64,000 nucleotides of DNA from PALSA-1296 sp038210275 (GTDB lineage: Bacteria > Bacteroidota > Ignavibacteria > Palsa-1295), in NCBI GenBank assembly GCA_038210275.1, contig JBBQWV010000016.1, positions 1 through 64,000 on the forward strand, given 5' to 3'. The notes beneath the pieces are model-generated. The model saw nothing but the letters and a program-made list of their open reading frames with translations. It was not told the origin of the DNA and ran no database searches. The translations under genes were made by a program, and so were the position numbers. This document shows positions 34,082 to 43,096 of this stretch, piece after piece; positions within the stretch are counted from its first letter, which is position 1, and the number at the start of each line of letters is the position of its first letter.

Positions 34082-35756
34082 AATTAAAGCTCACACGCCG
34101 GAAATATTTCTGCTGGGATCAGTAGCGATCTTGCAGTTCTTTCGTCTCGGCATCGGGGAAATCCAACCGTGGGATGAATCGCTCTATCTCGTTCGCGTCG
34201 AAGCTATCCAGAAATTTGGAGGCTGGCTTGACCAAACACAATACGCCATTGGTGGTCTCTATTCTTCAACTCATCCGCCCCTTGCGATCTGGATGATGAC
34301 CCTTATGCGAATGACATTTGGAAATAGTGTTTTCGTCTCGAGGATGATAGCAGCAATAGCCGGAGTGTTCGCAATATTTTTCTTTTATAGACTTGCCTGC
34401 CGCTTTTTTTCTCGATGGACTTCTCTTCTTTCTGCAGTTATTCTTGGTTCTGCTCAGTTATTTGTATGGTATAGCCATCATGCGCAGCTTGATATTCCGA
34501 TGTTCGCATTTATTATTGCTGCTGCATATTACGCTGTTCTCGCGTTTGAAGTGGGTGGTCGTTCAAAATATTTAATCATTGCCGGAGTTCTCTTTGGCTG
34601 CGCTCTTTCGACGAAAGCAGTACAAGGTCTCTATCTTCTTCCGTTTATTATTTCACTACCCTACATCTATCAATCGGAAAAACCTTTTCAAAAACTTACC
34701 ATTTTTTTTAGTATAACATTTCTCATCGCTGCGCCATGGTATATTTATATGTTGATCCAACACCCTGATTTCTATAATGATTATTCAGGGTTAGTAGGAG
34801 CAATTAAAACCGGTTCGTATGCAAAGGAATTAACGTCTCAGTGGTGGTATTATCTCAACCAACTGATTATTAATTTCCCTTTCCTCATCCTTGGAGTGAT
34901 GGCTATTCCACCGATTATTCGAAAATGGAAAATGCAGAATACTCCTCGTATTCGTATGTCGCTCATCGTTGTTATATGGTTTTCCGGAATGGTTATTTTT
35001 ATGTCAAGCTTTCATACGCGTTTTTCACATTTCGCTTTGTTTTTATTCTTACCTGCCGCACTTCTCGTTTGTTTTTTTATTGAGGAAGTATGTACTTCAC
35101 TCAATAAAAATAGAAGTCTTGCAATCTCTATACTTCTTCTTCTACCTATCCTCGCTTGGAGCGGCAGTGAATTAATTCGCAAAGCGATCAAAGAGCATAC
35201 TATAATTTCTTTACATAATATTCTGATTCCAGTTGCTGCAATACTAATAGTAGTTCTGATTGCAAGTGTTATTTTCTATAAATACTACTCTTCATCAAAA
35301 GAAACTGTCTTGCTCTTTGCATCAGTTATATTATTGATTTGCACGGATTATTATAGGTGGGGAAGTCGCAAAAACGAAATTTATATTGATGGAGCTGAGC
35401 AGGCAGCAAATATCATATTACACTCCCCAAATATTCATTCACTAACCGCATATCACGACGGTACTCCGCATGAATCAATGCTTCCACAACTTAACTACTA
35501 TTCTGAAGGTATTCTTTTTGGTTGGAATCCGAATATCATCAACGGGACTAAAACGTGGGGTGAGATAGATTCTCTTATCAAAAATGACACAGTTCCAAAA
35601 TCAGATGCTGCGATCGTGTATGTTTCTTGGAGTCCTTTCTATACTCCGACAGATGAAGAGAATACGTTGTTATCACGAATCAATCAGGGGCTAAGTGCGA
35701 AGTATCAAAATTATTTGGACTGCAAAAAATATAAATTATATTGGGACCCAAAATAA
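34068..35756 (+). CDS. GT39-like (ArnT/PMT family) membrane glycosyltransferase
   Basis: The 562-residue protein has about 10-11 transmembrane helices and a C-terminal soluble part of about 110 residues. Family signatures are EIQPWDESLYLVR near residues 29-41, with the acidic pair of the first periplasmic loop, and THPPLAIW. GT39/GT83 enzymes move a sugar from a polyprenyl-phosphate donor to lipid A or proteins on the periplasmic face. Donor and acceptor are unknown, but the nearby GT9/MsbA-like genes suggest LPS decoration. The start is TTG 34068, overlapping the protease gene by 14 bp; no earlier ATG is available. Its stop directly abuts the stop of the convergent GT9 gene, with no space between. 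Confidence 0.82.
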   Translation: MFWNKIKAHTPEIFLLGSVAILQFFRLGIGEIQPWDESLYLVRVEAIQKFGGWLDQTQYAIGGLYSSTHPPLAIWMMTLMRMTFGNSVFVSRMIAAIAGVFAIFFFYRLACRFFSRWTSLLSAVILGSAQLFVWYSHHAQLDIPMFAFIIAAAYYAVLAFEVGGRSKYLIIAGVLFGCALSTKAVQGLYLLPFIISLPYIYQSEKPFQKLTIFFSITFLIAAPWYIYMLIQHPDFYNDYSGLVGAIKTGSYAKELTSQWWYYLNQLIINFPFLILGVMAIPPIIRKWKMQNTPRIRMSLIVVIWFSGMVIFMSSFHTRFSHFALFLFLPAALLVCFFIEEVCTSLNKNRSLAISILLLLPILAWSGSELIRKAIKEHTIISLHNILIPVAAILIVVLIASVIFYKYYSSSKETVLLFASVILLICTDYYRWGSRKNEIYIDGAEQAANIILHSPNIHSLTAYHDGTPHESMLPQLNYYSEGILFGWNPNIINGTKTWGEIDSLIKNDTVPKSDAAIVYVSWSPFYTPTDEENTLLSRINQGLSAKYQNYLDCKKYKLYWDPK

Positions 35757-36965
35757 TTATTTGTCACAGTGAACGATGGTCGTACTGTAGTTTGTCCCGT
35801 CATATTCCTCCGAAAGCATGACTGCAACACCATCTCTGACTTTCTCAAAAGGGATGCTGCTGATCTGTTCCCCCTTTTTCGGGAGAATAACGTATGAGGG
35901 GACCATGAAAGGCAGCCATTCACCTGCTGATAGAAAGAATGCTACAATAGGTTTGTTCTCTGCACTTGTCAAATGCACGATTGATGTATCTGGAGTAATG
36001 ACTACTGATGAGTTGCGAATGAGTACGATCATTGCCTGAATATCGGGAGTCGAAAAATATCGCACCCGCTGAATATTGCTCTTTATTAAAATCTCTTCAG
36101 TCACTTCTTTATTTTCTGGTAAAGAAGTAATCATTATTACAAACTGTGGGTATTGATCGGAAATAAATTTAGCAAGTGCAATATTGTTTGCCATTGTCCA
36201 TTTCTTAAATGCAGGAGCATCAATATTGAGAACTATATATTTCTCACACCTTGTATCGGCAAGAATATTCTTGATTCGGTTGTGTACTTCTGCCTCAATA
36301 TCTCCGTCAATAATAAGTGAAGGACGTTCAACATTCGCATCAGGAATTTTTATTACTGCACGCAAAAGATATTGAAGCTGAGCAGTCATCGGCATCTCGT
36401 TCATTGGCTGGGGAAGCTGAACAAGTTTTGTGAAAAGTTTTTGGTGCCCTTCTATATTTTTAGAGCCGACTGTAGCGGTAATGCCCTTTGGAGAAGCGAG
36501 ACGCGAAATAATAGAGTTGCGTGTTTTTTGATTGAAGTTGCCCATCAGAACTACATCCCAGTGTTGTTTGCGTGTCTCTTGGGAAATTTCGAAGAAATCT
36601 CGTAACGATGAAGCGGTATAGTCATAGAGAAAATCAATGTCTGTATCGTCGCGAAGAAGATCGAGATTTTTGAAACTTCCGGCGACTCCGATCTTTATCG
36701 AAGGTTTAAATCTTTTCAGAATGCGCCAGAGGGGTGTGGTAACGATCATGTCGCCAAGTGCATCATATCGGATTATAAGTACGCTTGAAACTTGTGCGAG
36801 TGGAATTGGATCGGTTATCGGATGAATTTTAAGGAGTTTTCCAAGAAGTCTGAGGAATAAAATCTTGTTGAATTTTTCTACTCTTCGTACCACTTCTTTA
36901 TACCATGGAATTCCATTCGCATATTCTTTTTGAGGGCGGTATTTATAATGCTGTGGCTGTGGCAC
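35757..36965 (-). CDS. Family 9 glycosyltransferase (heptosyltransferase-like)
   Basis: The 402-residue protein has the GT9 hallmarks: an N-terminal Rossmann domain with SVLIIRYDALGDMIVTTPLW (about residues 62-81) and a C-terminal nucleotide-sugar domain with VVITPDTSIVHLTSAENKPI. These cytoplasmic enzymes add heptose or related sugars to the LPS core. It starts at GTG 36965, because no ATG lies upstream of the catalytic domain. It is the last gene of a minus-strand run with the MsbA-like exporter (10 bp apart) and another GT9, consistent with LPS core synthesis and export. The expected post-PDTS catalytic residues are degenerate, so the precise sugar is open. Confidence 0.85.
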   Translation of the reverse strand: MPQPQHYKYRPQKEYANGIPWYKEVVRRVEKFNKILFLRLLGKLLKIHPITDPIPLAQVSSVLIIRYDALGDMIVTTPLWRILKRFKPSIKIGVAGSFKNLDLLRDDTDIDFLYDYTASSLRDFFEISQETRKQHWDVVLMGNFNQKTRNSIISRLASPKGITATVGSKNIEGHQKLFTKLVQLPQPMNEMPMTAQLQYLLRAVIKIPDANVERPSLIIDGDIEAEVHNRIKNILADTRCEKYIVLNIDAPAFKKWTMANNIALAKFISDQYPQFVIMITSLPENKEVTEEILIKSNIQRVRYFSTPDIQAMIVLIRNSSVVITPDTSIVHLTSAENKPIVAFFLSAGEWLPFMVPSYVILPKKGEQISSIPFEKVRDGVAVMLSEEYDGTNYSTTIVHCDK

Positions 36966-36975
36966 AATGATATAT

Positions 36976-38838
36976 TTAGGATGGAATTTGCACTAATCCT
37001 TCGGTGGCGGCTCTCATCTGAATCGTATAAAGCCGGTGATAAACGCCTTCACCACTTTCAAGTAACTCATCATGTGTACCTATCTCAACGATCTTTCCTT
37101 TATCAAAAACTGCAATGCGGTCAGCTTTCTGAATTGTAGAAAGCCGATGCGCAATAACGACGGCTGTTCGTTGTTGCAACAGTCTATCTATTGCTTCTTG
37201 AACAAGCATTTCATTCTCCGTATCGAGTGCGCTTGTCGCTTCATCGAAAATAAGAATAGGTGGATTCTTTAGCAGCGCTCTTGCAATCGCGATACGTTGG
37301 CGCTGTCCGCCGGATAAGCGTACACCGCGATCACCGGTAACAGTATTATAGCCCTTCGGCATCGAAAGAATAAAATCATGAGCATTAGCTGCTCGTGCAG
37401 CTTCGTGGATCATCTCAGGAGTTGCACTTCTATTTCCGTATGCAATATTATTATATATGGTGTCGTGAAAGAGAATCGTATCCTGAGTAACGATACCAAA
37501 AAGTTTTCGAAGACTGACAAGATCGTAATCTTTAATATCAAATCCACCGAGGACAATTTTTCCACCGGTCGGATCATAAAAGCGAGCAAGGAGATCAACG
37601 AAAGTTGTTTTTCCGGCACCTGATGGACCGACAAGCGCGAGCACTTCATTTGGCTGAATGTCAATCGAAATATTATCTATCGCTTCTTCATTTGAATTAT
37701 TATATTTGAAACTGACATCACCGAATTGAATCGATGATGTAATCTTCTCCGGAGCCTCAAGAATTCCAGGCATCACCGTAGGAAGAGCATCAAGAACAGA
37801 AAAAACATTTTCCGAAGCAGCAGAGCCTTCATGAAGTTTACCAACTACCTCACTCAAGGCACGAACTGGTTGCATAAGCGCGATCAGCGCAATAAGAAAA
37901 AAGAAAAGATCGCTGCCTTGCATTCTGTTTGCAAAAACTTCACGCCCGCCGAACCAGAGAATTCCGATAAATCCGAGAATTGCAAGCGTCTCATTGAGCG
38001 GACTAATGATCTGACGTATCCGCGCTAATCTTCTTGAAAAAACAAAATGCTTCCGGGTCTCTTCTTTGAAACGCTCAACTTCATAGTGCTCCATCCCAAA
38101 GGACTTCACAACTTTGATGCCTGTAATCATTTCCTGCGCAACACTTAAGAACCCGCCGATATTCTCCTGAACCTTGTGCGCATATTTTTTAAGTGTCTTG
38201 CCGAGAATATTAATGAGGAGAATGCTTGTAACGGCTATGCCAATACCAATAAATGCAAGATTCGCATTGATCCAAAATAATGTAATGAGAAATCCTAAAG
38301 CAGTAATAGGTTCGCGAATGAGGGTCGTCAAGCTGGAGGTGATCGTCCCATTCGTTACTCCGACATCATCCGTGACGCGCTGCAATAATTGACCAGTGCG
38401 ACGATCATAATAATAATCGAGCGAAAGTGTCGCGAGTTTTTCGAACACCATATCGCGCAGTGTCTTGCTCATCCCGCCCTCGACAAGAGCCATGAAATAA
38501 TTTCCAAAATATTGGAAAATATTTTTCAGCCCATACGCAAGAAAAATAAAAAGGCAAACTCGCAGAAGCGCTTCTTCGTTTGTTCCTTCGAGGAAGTAAC
38601 CTTTAAATGAATCAAGAAGAGCTTGTTTGCTCGGGAGAATATTAGTGATTGGCAGTCCGGGCTTCGCAGATGTTGCAGTATTAGTTACACCGAGCAATAC
38701 CTGCATTGCCGGAATAAGTGCGACAAAGACAACGACGTTAAAAAATGCGCTGAAAGAATTTAGGATAACGGCAGCAGTAAACTTCAGCCGAAACGGCTTT
38801 GAGTAGGGAAGCAGACGTTTGTAGTTGCTGAATATCAT
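36976..38838 (-). CDS. msbA: MsbA-like ABC transporter (fused permease and ATPase)
   Basis: The 620-residue half-transporter has six transmembrane helices in the first 330 residues and an ABC ATPase domain after about 370. Walker A is GPSGAGKTT, the signature is LSGGQRQRIAIARALL, Walker B is ILIFDEATSALD and the switch is IAHRLST. It belongs to the exporter subfamily of MsbA and multidrug half-transporters, and as a dimer would flip lipid A-core across the inner membrane. Being sandwiched between two GT9 genes supports the LPS role over a drug role. Its ATG overlaps the stop of the upstream GT9 gene by 4 bp. The gene symbol is assigned by context and is not certain. Confidence 0.85.
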   Translation of the reverse strand: MIFSNYKRLLPYSKPFRLKFTAAVILNSFSAFFNVVVFVALIPAMQVLLGVTNTATSAKPGLPITNILPSKQALLDSFKGYFLEGTNEEALLRVCLFIFLAYGLKNIFQYFGNYFMALVEGGMSKTLRDMVFEKLATLSLDYYYDRRTGQLLQRVTDDVGVTNGTITSSLTTLIREPITALGFLITLFWINANLAFIGIGIAVTSILLINILGKTLKKYAHKVQENIGGFLSVAQEMITGIKVVKSFGMEHYEVERFKEETRKHFVFSRRLARIRQIISPLNETLAILGFIGILWFGGREVFANRMQGSDLFFFLIALIALMQPVRALSEVVGKLHEGSAASENVFSVLDALPTVMPGILEAPEKITSSIQFGDVSFKYNNSNEEAIDNISIDIQPNEVLALVGPSGAGKTTFVDLLARFYDPTGGKIVLGGFDIKDYDLVSLRKLFGIVTQDTILFHDTIYNNIAYGNRSATPEMIHEAARAANAHDFILSMPKGYNTVTGDRGVRLSGGQRQRIAIARALLKNPPILIFDEATSALDTENEMLVQEAIDRLLQQRTAVVIAHRLSTIQKADRIAVFDKGKIVEIGTHDELLESGEGVYHRLYTIQMRAATEGLVQIPS

Positions 38839-39941
38839 GCTGTTAATACTCTCTCATTTAATCGAGGTTTCACTTTCTCGATCAATTTTACTAGATGTTC
38901 AATGATGTTGTTTGCTTCGAGAGAATCAAGAGACGGTTCTTGAATTATCATTTCGTAAGGAACACCGATTGGTGTCCAATAATGCAATTCCGGAGGAAAG
39001 GGAGCATATAAGCCGACAACAGGAATGCCATAGGCAGAACATAGATGCAGCGCCGATGTATCAGGTGTGATAATATATTCACACGATCTGATCTGCTTTA
39101 CATATTCAATAAAATTTTGTGTTGCAGGAGCGAGAGAAATTCGTGTATCATTTGTTCGGCTGAGAATATCTTCAGCCAATGCACGGTCTTTCGGATGAAA
39201 AAGTATTTTTACTTCCGAAGCATATCCTGCCCCAATAATTTTATTTGCTGTCTCAGCATTTATCTGTGCAGGAACATATCGGCTCTGCGCACCTGCGGAA
39301 ATAACAAGCCCGATTCTTCCTTCGATTTTTTGTGAGGAAATATCTTTGAGTTGCGGACGAAGTGAGACTACCTCCGGATCAATGCCGAATGGTCTGAGAA
39401 GTTCAATAAGCCGTCTCGCAATATGAAATTTTGCTCTGTCAATAAGCGGCACGGTTACATTATACGATGAAGAATTTGCTTTCTCGATACCTACAGAAGA
39501 TCGTGCAGCAATTATTGCTGTTAATATGCTGGAAGTGGACGACGGGTTATCCATCAGATCGACCAATACATCTATCTTACGTCTGCGAAGTCCCAGTAGC
39601 ATTTCAATATCAGCGATAGGGCTCTTTCTATAGATGAGAGTTTCACATGGGATAGGGAGCAGTTCTGCAATGCCTTTATTATTTTCTCCCAGAAGCACAA
39701 TGAAATGTGCGTTCGGATATTTTTTATATATCTCAGTAAATACGGGGGTCGAGACTATGGCATCACCAAGCCGATCTTGTCTGAGGAAAAGTATTGTCGG
39801 GTTATCAGGAAGTTCGAGGGGAAGTGATGGTGACAGCGATCCTTTTTTTAAGCGAGTTCTCAGTTGGAGGGAAGCGATGAAGGCCCGCCTGATGGCGATC
39901 TCTACTTTCTTAAGAGCTTTGCTGAGTGTTGACTCTTTCAC
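38835..39941 (-). CDS. Family 9 glycosyltransferase (heptosyltransferase-like)
   Basis: The 368-residue GT9 protein carries PTILFLRQDRLGDAIVSTPV (about 47-66) and, in the C-terminal half, GLVISAGAQSRY and EYIITPDTSALHLCSAYG. It should add a sugar to the LPS core in the cytoplasm. It starts at GTG 39941; the N-terminal 40 residues are basic and helical (ALKKVEIAIRRAFIASLQL). It is the first gene of the GT9-msbA-GT9 operon, and a strong terminator lies just upstream at 39967-39996, separating it from the ribosomal genes. It is paralogous to, but clearly diverged from, the GT9 at 35757-36965. Confidence 0.87.
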   Translation of the reverse strand: MKESTLSKALKKVEIAIRRAFIASLQLRTRLKKGSLSPSLPLELPDNPTILFLRQDRLGDAIVSTPVFTEIYKKYPNAHFIVLLGENNKGIAELLPIPCETLIYRKSPIADIEMLLGLRRRKIDVLVDLMDNPSSTSSILTAIIAARSSVGIEKANSSSYNVTVPLIDRAKFHIARRLIELLRPFGIDPEVVSLRPQLKDISSQKIEGRIGLVISAGAQSRYVPAQINAETANKIIGAGYASEVKILFHPKDRALAEDILSRTNDTRISLAPATQNFIEYVKQIRSCEYIITPDTSALHLCSAYGIPVVGLYAPFPPELHYWTPIGVPYEMIIQEPSLDSLEANNIIEHLVKLIEKVKPRLNERVLTA

Positions 39942-39966
39942 TGTTTCCCAAATTCCTTTAAACAGA

Positions 39967-39996
39967 AAAAGTCGTTCACCTTAGCGAACGACTTTT
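39967..39996 (-). terminator. Intrinsic terminator after rpmB
   Basis: AAAAGTCGTTC and GAACGACTTTT form a perfect 11-bp stem with an 8-nt loop. On the minus strand the stem is followed by T-rich TTTTTCTGTTT, so it should end the rpsR-rpmB transcript before the GT9 gene. Confidence 0.85.
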
Positions 39997-40013
39997 CTCT
40001 AAGGTCACTTCGT

Positions 40014-40235
40014 TTAGCGAACGGTCTGATTCTTGAAGGCTCCGAAACCTTTTTTATCAAGCGTGCGGAATGCACGTGCCGTTGCCTTTATCGTGATGAA
40101 TCGATTCGTCTGCGGATCCCAAATGCGCTTTGTTTGCAAATTAGGAAGGAATCTTGTTTTTGAGCGGTTCACAGCATGCGAGACGTTATTACCTGCATGT
40201 GGTTTTACTCCGGTTAGTTCACAAACTCTTGCCAT
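40014..40235 (-). CDS. rpmB: 50S ribosomal protein L28
   Basis: The 73-residue basic protein matches bL28: it opens MARVCELTGVKPHAGNNVSH and has the typical middle RFLPNLQTKRIWDPQTNRFI and end ALRTLDKKG-like (here RAFRTLDKKGFGAF). It is a structural protein of the large subunit near the exit-site side. Its length is normal. It is the last gene of a three-gene minus-strand operon with rpsR 21 bp upstream, and an intrinsic terminator follows 18 bp after its stop. The N-terminal Cys is present, but I do not see the second Cys pair of zinc-binding forms. Confidence 0.95.
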   Translation of the reverse strand: MARVCELTGVKPHAGNNVSHAVNRSKTRFLPNLQTKRIWDPQTNRFITIKATARAFRTLDKKGFGAFKNQTVR

Positions 40236-40256
40236 TGTTGTATTTCTGATTTAAAA

Positions 40257-40568
40257 TTATTTTAAGCCGCCTGCTACGAATGGAAGCAATGCAAGATGTC
40301 TTGCATGCTTGATCGAGCTTTCGATCTTGCGCTGATACTTTGCGCTTACACCGGTGATACGATTAGGAAGGATCTTGCCACGATCATTCAAGAAACGTTC
40401 GAGGATACGAATATCCCTGTAATCAACATACGTAATATTACGTAGTTTCAGCGGATCAACTTTCTTCTTATTCGGATCGCGTTTCTGACGGTTATTTGCT
40501 CCGTACTGTCCCGGACGCTGGTTTCCTGCGTCGCGTCCTGTCGTTGCCGATTTCTTTTTTGGTGGCAT
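40257..40568 (-). CDS. rpsR: 30S ribosomal protein S18
   Basis: The 103-residue product ends in the conserved bS18 core: LRNITYVDYRDIRILERFLN, GKILPNRITGVSAKYQRKI, IKHARHLALLPFV. It carries a basic N-terminal extension of about 35 residues, as in many Bacteroidota relatives. S18 sits on the small-subunit platform with S6 and S11. The usual partners rpsF, ssb and rplI are not in this window; instead rpmB follows and a 67-codon gene precedes, an uncommon arrangement. Confidence 0.95.
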   Translation of the reverse strand: MPPKKKSATTGRDAGNQRPGQYGANNRQKRDPNKKKVDPLKLRNITYVDYRDIRILERFLNDRGKILPNRITGVSAKYQRKIESSIKHARHLALLPFVAGGLK

Positions 40569-40610
40569 TATCTAAAAAATATTTCTTACGTAAATTCTTG
40601 TAAACTTGAA

Positions 40611-40814
40611 TTAAAGAATGATCGAGTCTCCGCCGCCTTCCGGCTCTGCGAGACGAGTGATCCTATCTTCAAAGAAGTACTCAGATCCCTTTTTTGCGAT
40701 ACCGATAAAACGCACCGGTATGAGTTTTGCTTTCTTCCCAAGCTGCGGGACGAACTCAACACGATCAACCGATTGCTTCTTTGTCTTATCTCCGAATGTC
40801 TGTTGTTTTGCCAT
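40611..40814 (-). CDS. Small basic protein of the ribosomal operon, unknown function
   Basis: The 67-residue protein begins MAKQQTFGDKTKKQ, has a basic beta-like middle (KKAKLIPVRFIGIAKKGSEY) and an acidic/glycine tail (AEPEGGGDSIIL). I do not recognise a named family. It lies 42 bp upstream of rpsR on the same strand and is probably the first gene of that operon. Size, charge and position resemble the small DUF4295-type proteins found with rpmB-rpmG in Bacteroidota, but the sequence does not clearly match. It may be a lineage-specific ribosome-associated protein. Confidence 0.7.
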   Translation of the reverse strand: MAKQQTFGDKTKKQSVDRVEFVPQLGKKAKLIPVRFIGIAKKGSEYFFEDRITRLAEPEGGGDSIIL

Positions 40815-40924
40815 AACTCTTTGTAATATTAGCAGATAGCGACCATGAAAGTTACCACCTTTATAAAAGCCAAGTATAAACAGCCTTAGGGGATGGGAAG
40901 TTCAATAAATTTGGGCTTTCGGGG

Positions 40925-41000
40925 CTTCTGAACCTTGATTAACATGATTTAAGAATGATTTTCTGGATTTTTAACCTTGAAAATCGTCGTATTTCAGAAG
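40925..41000. repeat. CTGAACCTTGATT-type palindromic repeat, degenerate
   Basis: The element runs from CTTCTGAACCTTGATTAAC to GTATTTCAGAAG, and its ends are inverted repeats. A better preserved member is at 51807-51905. Confidence 0.7.
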
Positions 41001-41045
41001 AGTTAGTAAGTGGGTAAGCAACATATATTGACAAAGTCACCGACC

Positions 41046-41105
41046 GAAGAATCTCTAATTTCGGTTACACTGAAGTGTGAGATTCTTCACTTCGTTCAGA
41101 ATGAC
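41046..41105. repeat. GAGATTCTTC-type palindromic repeat
   Basis: GAAGAATCTC (41046-41055) and GAGATTCTTC (41079-41088) are perfect inverted repeats. The second is followed by ACTTCGTTCAGAATGAC, a sequence I recognise as a dispersed intergenic repeat of many bacterial genomes. Confidence 0.7.
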
Positions 41106-41143
41106 AATAAACTCTTTCCCAAAAATCCTTATAAAATCCTGGT

Positions 41144-43033
41144 TCAGAGATTCCCCAACTCAACCCATCGCTCAAGTTTGCTATCAAGAGATTTCAATAA
41201 CATCTCAAGCTCTTTTGAAAGTGATTGAATCAGCGAAAAGTCGCTGACTGCTTTTGAGAGTTCTTCCTCTATTTCTAATTTTCGTTTTTCAGATTTTGCT
41301 ATTTCGATTTCCAAAGCATCGAATTCCTTCTGTTCTTTGAAAGTGAGTTTTCTTTTCTTTAAATCTAGATTGTCTGTTTTTTGCGGCGTAGCTTTTTTAT
41401 CTTTTGCCTTCAACCTATCTTCTTCCTCTTTCTCTTCTCGTTCTTTGATCTGAAGGAAATCAGAATAATTACCTGGATAATCACGTAGCCTTCCATCACC
41501 TTCGAAACGGAATATGTGATCAACCGTGCGATCAAGGAAATACCGATCATGGCTGACGACAATGAGACAGCCCGTATAATCATCTAAGAAAGATTCGAGA
41601 GCAACGAGTGTTGGAATGTCAAGATCGTTCGTCGGCTCATCGAGCAGCAAAATATTCGGCGTACCCATGAGGATGCGCAATAGATACAACCTGCGTCTTT
41701 CACCGCCTGAAAGTTTTCCAATAACGGAGTATTGCATCTCCGGCGGAAACAAAAAGCGTTCGAGCATCTGCGAAGCAGAGATCGTCGAGCCATCTGAAGT
41801 CGGAATATGCTCGGCAATTTCCTTGATGTAATCAATGATACGCTGATCTTCATTGAGTTTGCGGCTTTCCTGATCGTAATATCCAAGAACAACAGTTGAA
41901 CCGATCTCAAGTTTTCCTTTGTCGGGTTTCGAACGCTCAGTGATCATTTCCAGAAGCGTTGTTTTGCCTGAACCATTGGGACCGATAATACCGATGCGCT
42001 CGCCTCGCGTCATCACATAAGTAAAATCTTTTACGAGCGTTTTGCCGTCATACGATTTTGAGACGTTATCGAACTCGATCGTCTTAGTCCCGAGTTTACG
42101 GGTTAAGATCGTGATCTCGATCTGCTCTTTCTCGCGATCTTTCGGAGCCGCCATCATCTCTTCGGCTCTATCAATTCGGGCTTTCTGTTTTGTTGATCGT
42201 GCTTTCGCTCCGCGGCGCAGCCAAGCAAGTTCACTCTTTATAAGAGATTTTAATTTTTGTCCCTCAACTTTTCGGTTGAATTCAAGTTCAGCTTTGCGTT
42301 CTAGATAATACGCATAATTGCCATCGAAAAGCTGTGTCGTTCCGCGATCAATTTCTAAAATATGATCTGTCACTCTATCAAGAAAATAGCGATCATGCGT
42401 TACAAGCAGTAAAGCACCTGAATAACGCGAAAGATATTGCTCAAGCCAACTGATAGTTTCGGCGTCAAGATGGTTAGTTGGTTCATCGAGCATCAAAAGA
42501 TCAGGCTGTACGATGAGTGCATGAGCAAGCGCAACACGCTTGCGCTGCCCGCCGGAAAGCTGTCCCATCTTCGCTTCCATATCGGTAATGCCCAGCTTTG
42601 CAAGAATGATCTTGGCATTCGTCTCGATCTCCCATGCTCCTGCTGCATCGATCTTCGAGCTGAGTTCGCTGATCTGTCTGGCAAGCGCAGCATCTTCATG
42701 GTTATGCATCAATTCATTACACGCTGCTTCGTAATCGTGAATGAGACTCAAGGCATCGCTGCTTCGCGAGAAAATTGCATCGAGGACGGTTTCTTCGGGA
42801 TCGAAGATCGGATTCTGAGGGAGGTAACCAACTCTACTTCCTTCGGCAACACTGATTCCGCCTGTATCAGGGCTTTCTTCTCCTGATAAAATTCGCATCA
42901 ACGTCGTCTTGCCGCTACCATTGGTGCCAATAAGTCCGAGGCGTTCAGACCAATCAATGCTGAAAGTCACGTCACTAAAAAGCGGCTTGTAACGGAAATC
43001 CTTACTTATTTTATCGACTGAAAGAATCGGCAT
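41144..43033 (-). CDS. uup: ABC-F ATPase, Uup type
   Basis: The 629-residue soluble protein contains two ABC domains and no membrane segment. The first has GTNGSGKTT, LSGGQRKRVALAHAL and LLMLDEPTNHLD; the second has GPNGSGKTT, LSGGERRRLYLLRIL and ILLLDEPTNDLD. Between them is the P-site interaction linker (about 250-300, basic: KSELAWLRRGAKARSTKQKA). A C-terminal coiled coil (about 530-620, rich in Glu/Lys) is the Uup hallmark. ABC-F proteins act on the ribosome, and Uup is linked to ribosome function and precise excision of transposons. Its last codons overlap a fragment of an intergenic repeat that supplies the stop. Confidence 0.9.
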   Translation of the reverse strand: MPILSVDKISKDFRYKPLFSDVTFSIDWSERLGLIGTNGSGKTTLMRILSGEESPDTGGISVAEGSRVGYLPQNPIFDPEETVLDAIFSRSSDALSLIHDYEAACNELMHNHEDAALARQISELSSKIDAAGAWEIETNAKIILAKLGITDMEAKMGQLSGGQRKRVALAHALIVQPDLLMLDEPTNHLDAETISWLEQYLSRYSGALLLVTHDRYFLDRVTDHILEIDRGTTQLFDGNYAYYLERKAELEFNRKVEGQKLKSLIKSELAWLRRGAKARSTKQKARIDRAEEMMAAPKDREKEQIEITILTRKLGTKTIEFDNVSKSYDGKTLVKDFTYVMTRGERIGIIGPNGSGKTTLLEMITERSKPDKGKLEIGSTVVLGYYDQESRKLNEDQRIIDYIKEIAEHIPTSDGSTISASQMLERFLFPPEMQYSVIGKLSGGERRRLYLLRILMGTPNILLLDEPTNDLDIPTLVALESFLDDYTGCLIVVSHDRYFLDRTVDHIFRFEGDGRLRDYPGNYSDFLQIKEREEKEEEDRLKAKDKKATPQKTDNLDLKKRKLTFKEQKEFDALEIEIAKSEKRKLEIEEELSKAVSDFSLIQSLSKELEMLLKSLDSKLERWVELGNL

Positions 43034-43096
43034 GAGTTATGGGCGAACAGAAATATTGAAAGAGATAATAGTGTAACGGAATGAGATAAAGTTATC

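Larger units (their letters stand above)
40815..41143. other. Repeat cluster between ribosomal operon and uup
   Basis: There is no gene in these 329 bp. They hold an imperfect palindrome bounded by CTTCTGAA / TTCAGAAG (40925-41000), an element with GAGATTCTTCACTTCG (41046-41105), and a half-copy of the AATCCTGGTTCAGA type at 41125-41148 that runs into the uup stop codon. The region next to 40815 should contain the ribosomal operon promoter, but I cannot place it with confidence. Confidence 0.55.

Noticed and set aside
40257..40814. The 67-residue protein as ribosomal protein L33 or DUF4295
   Set aside because: Its sequence shows neither the L33 core nor a clear DUF4295 pattern; only size, charge and location agree.
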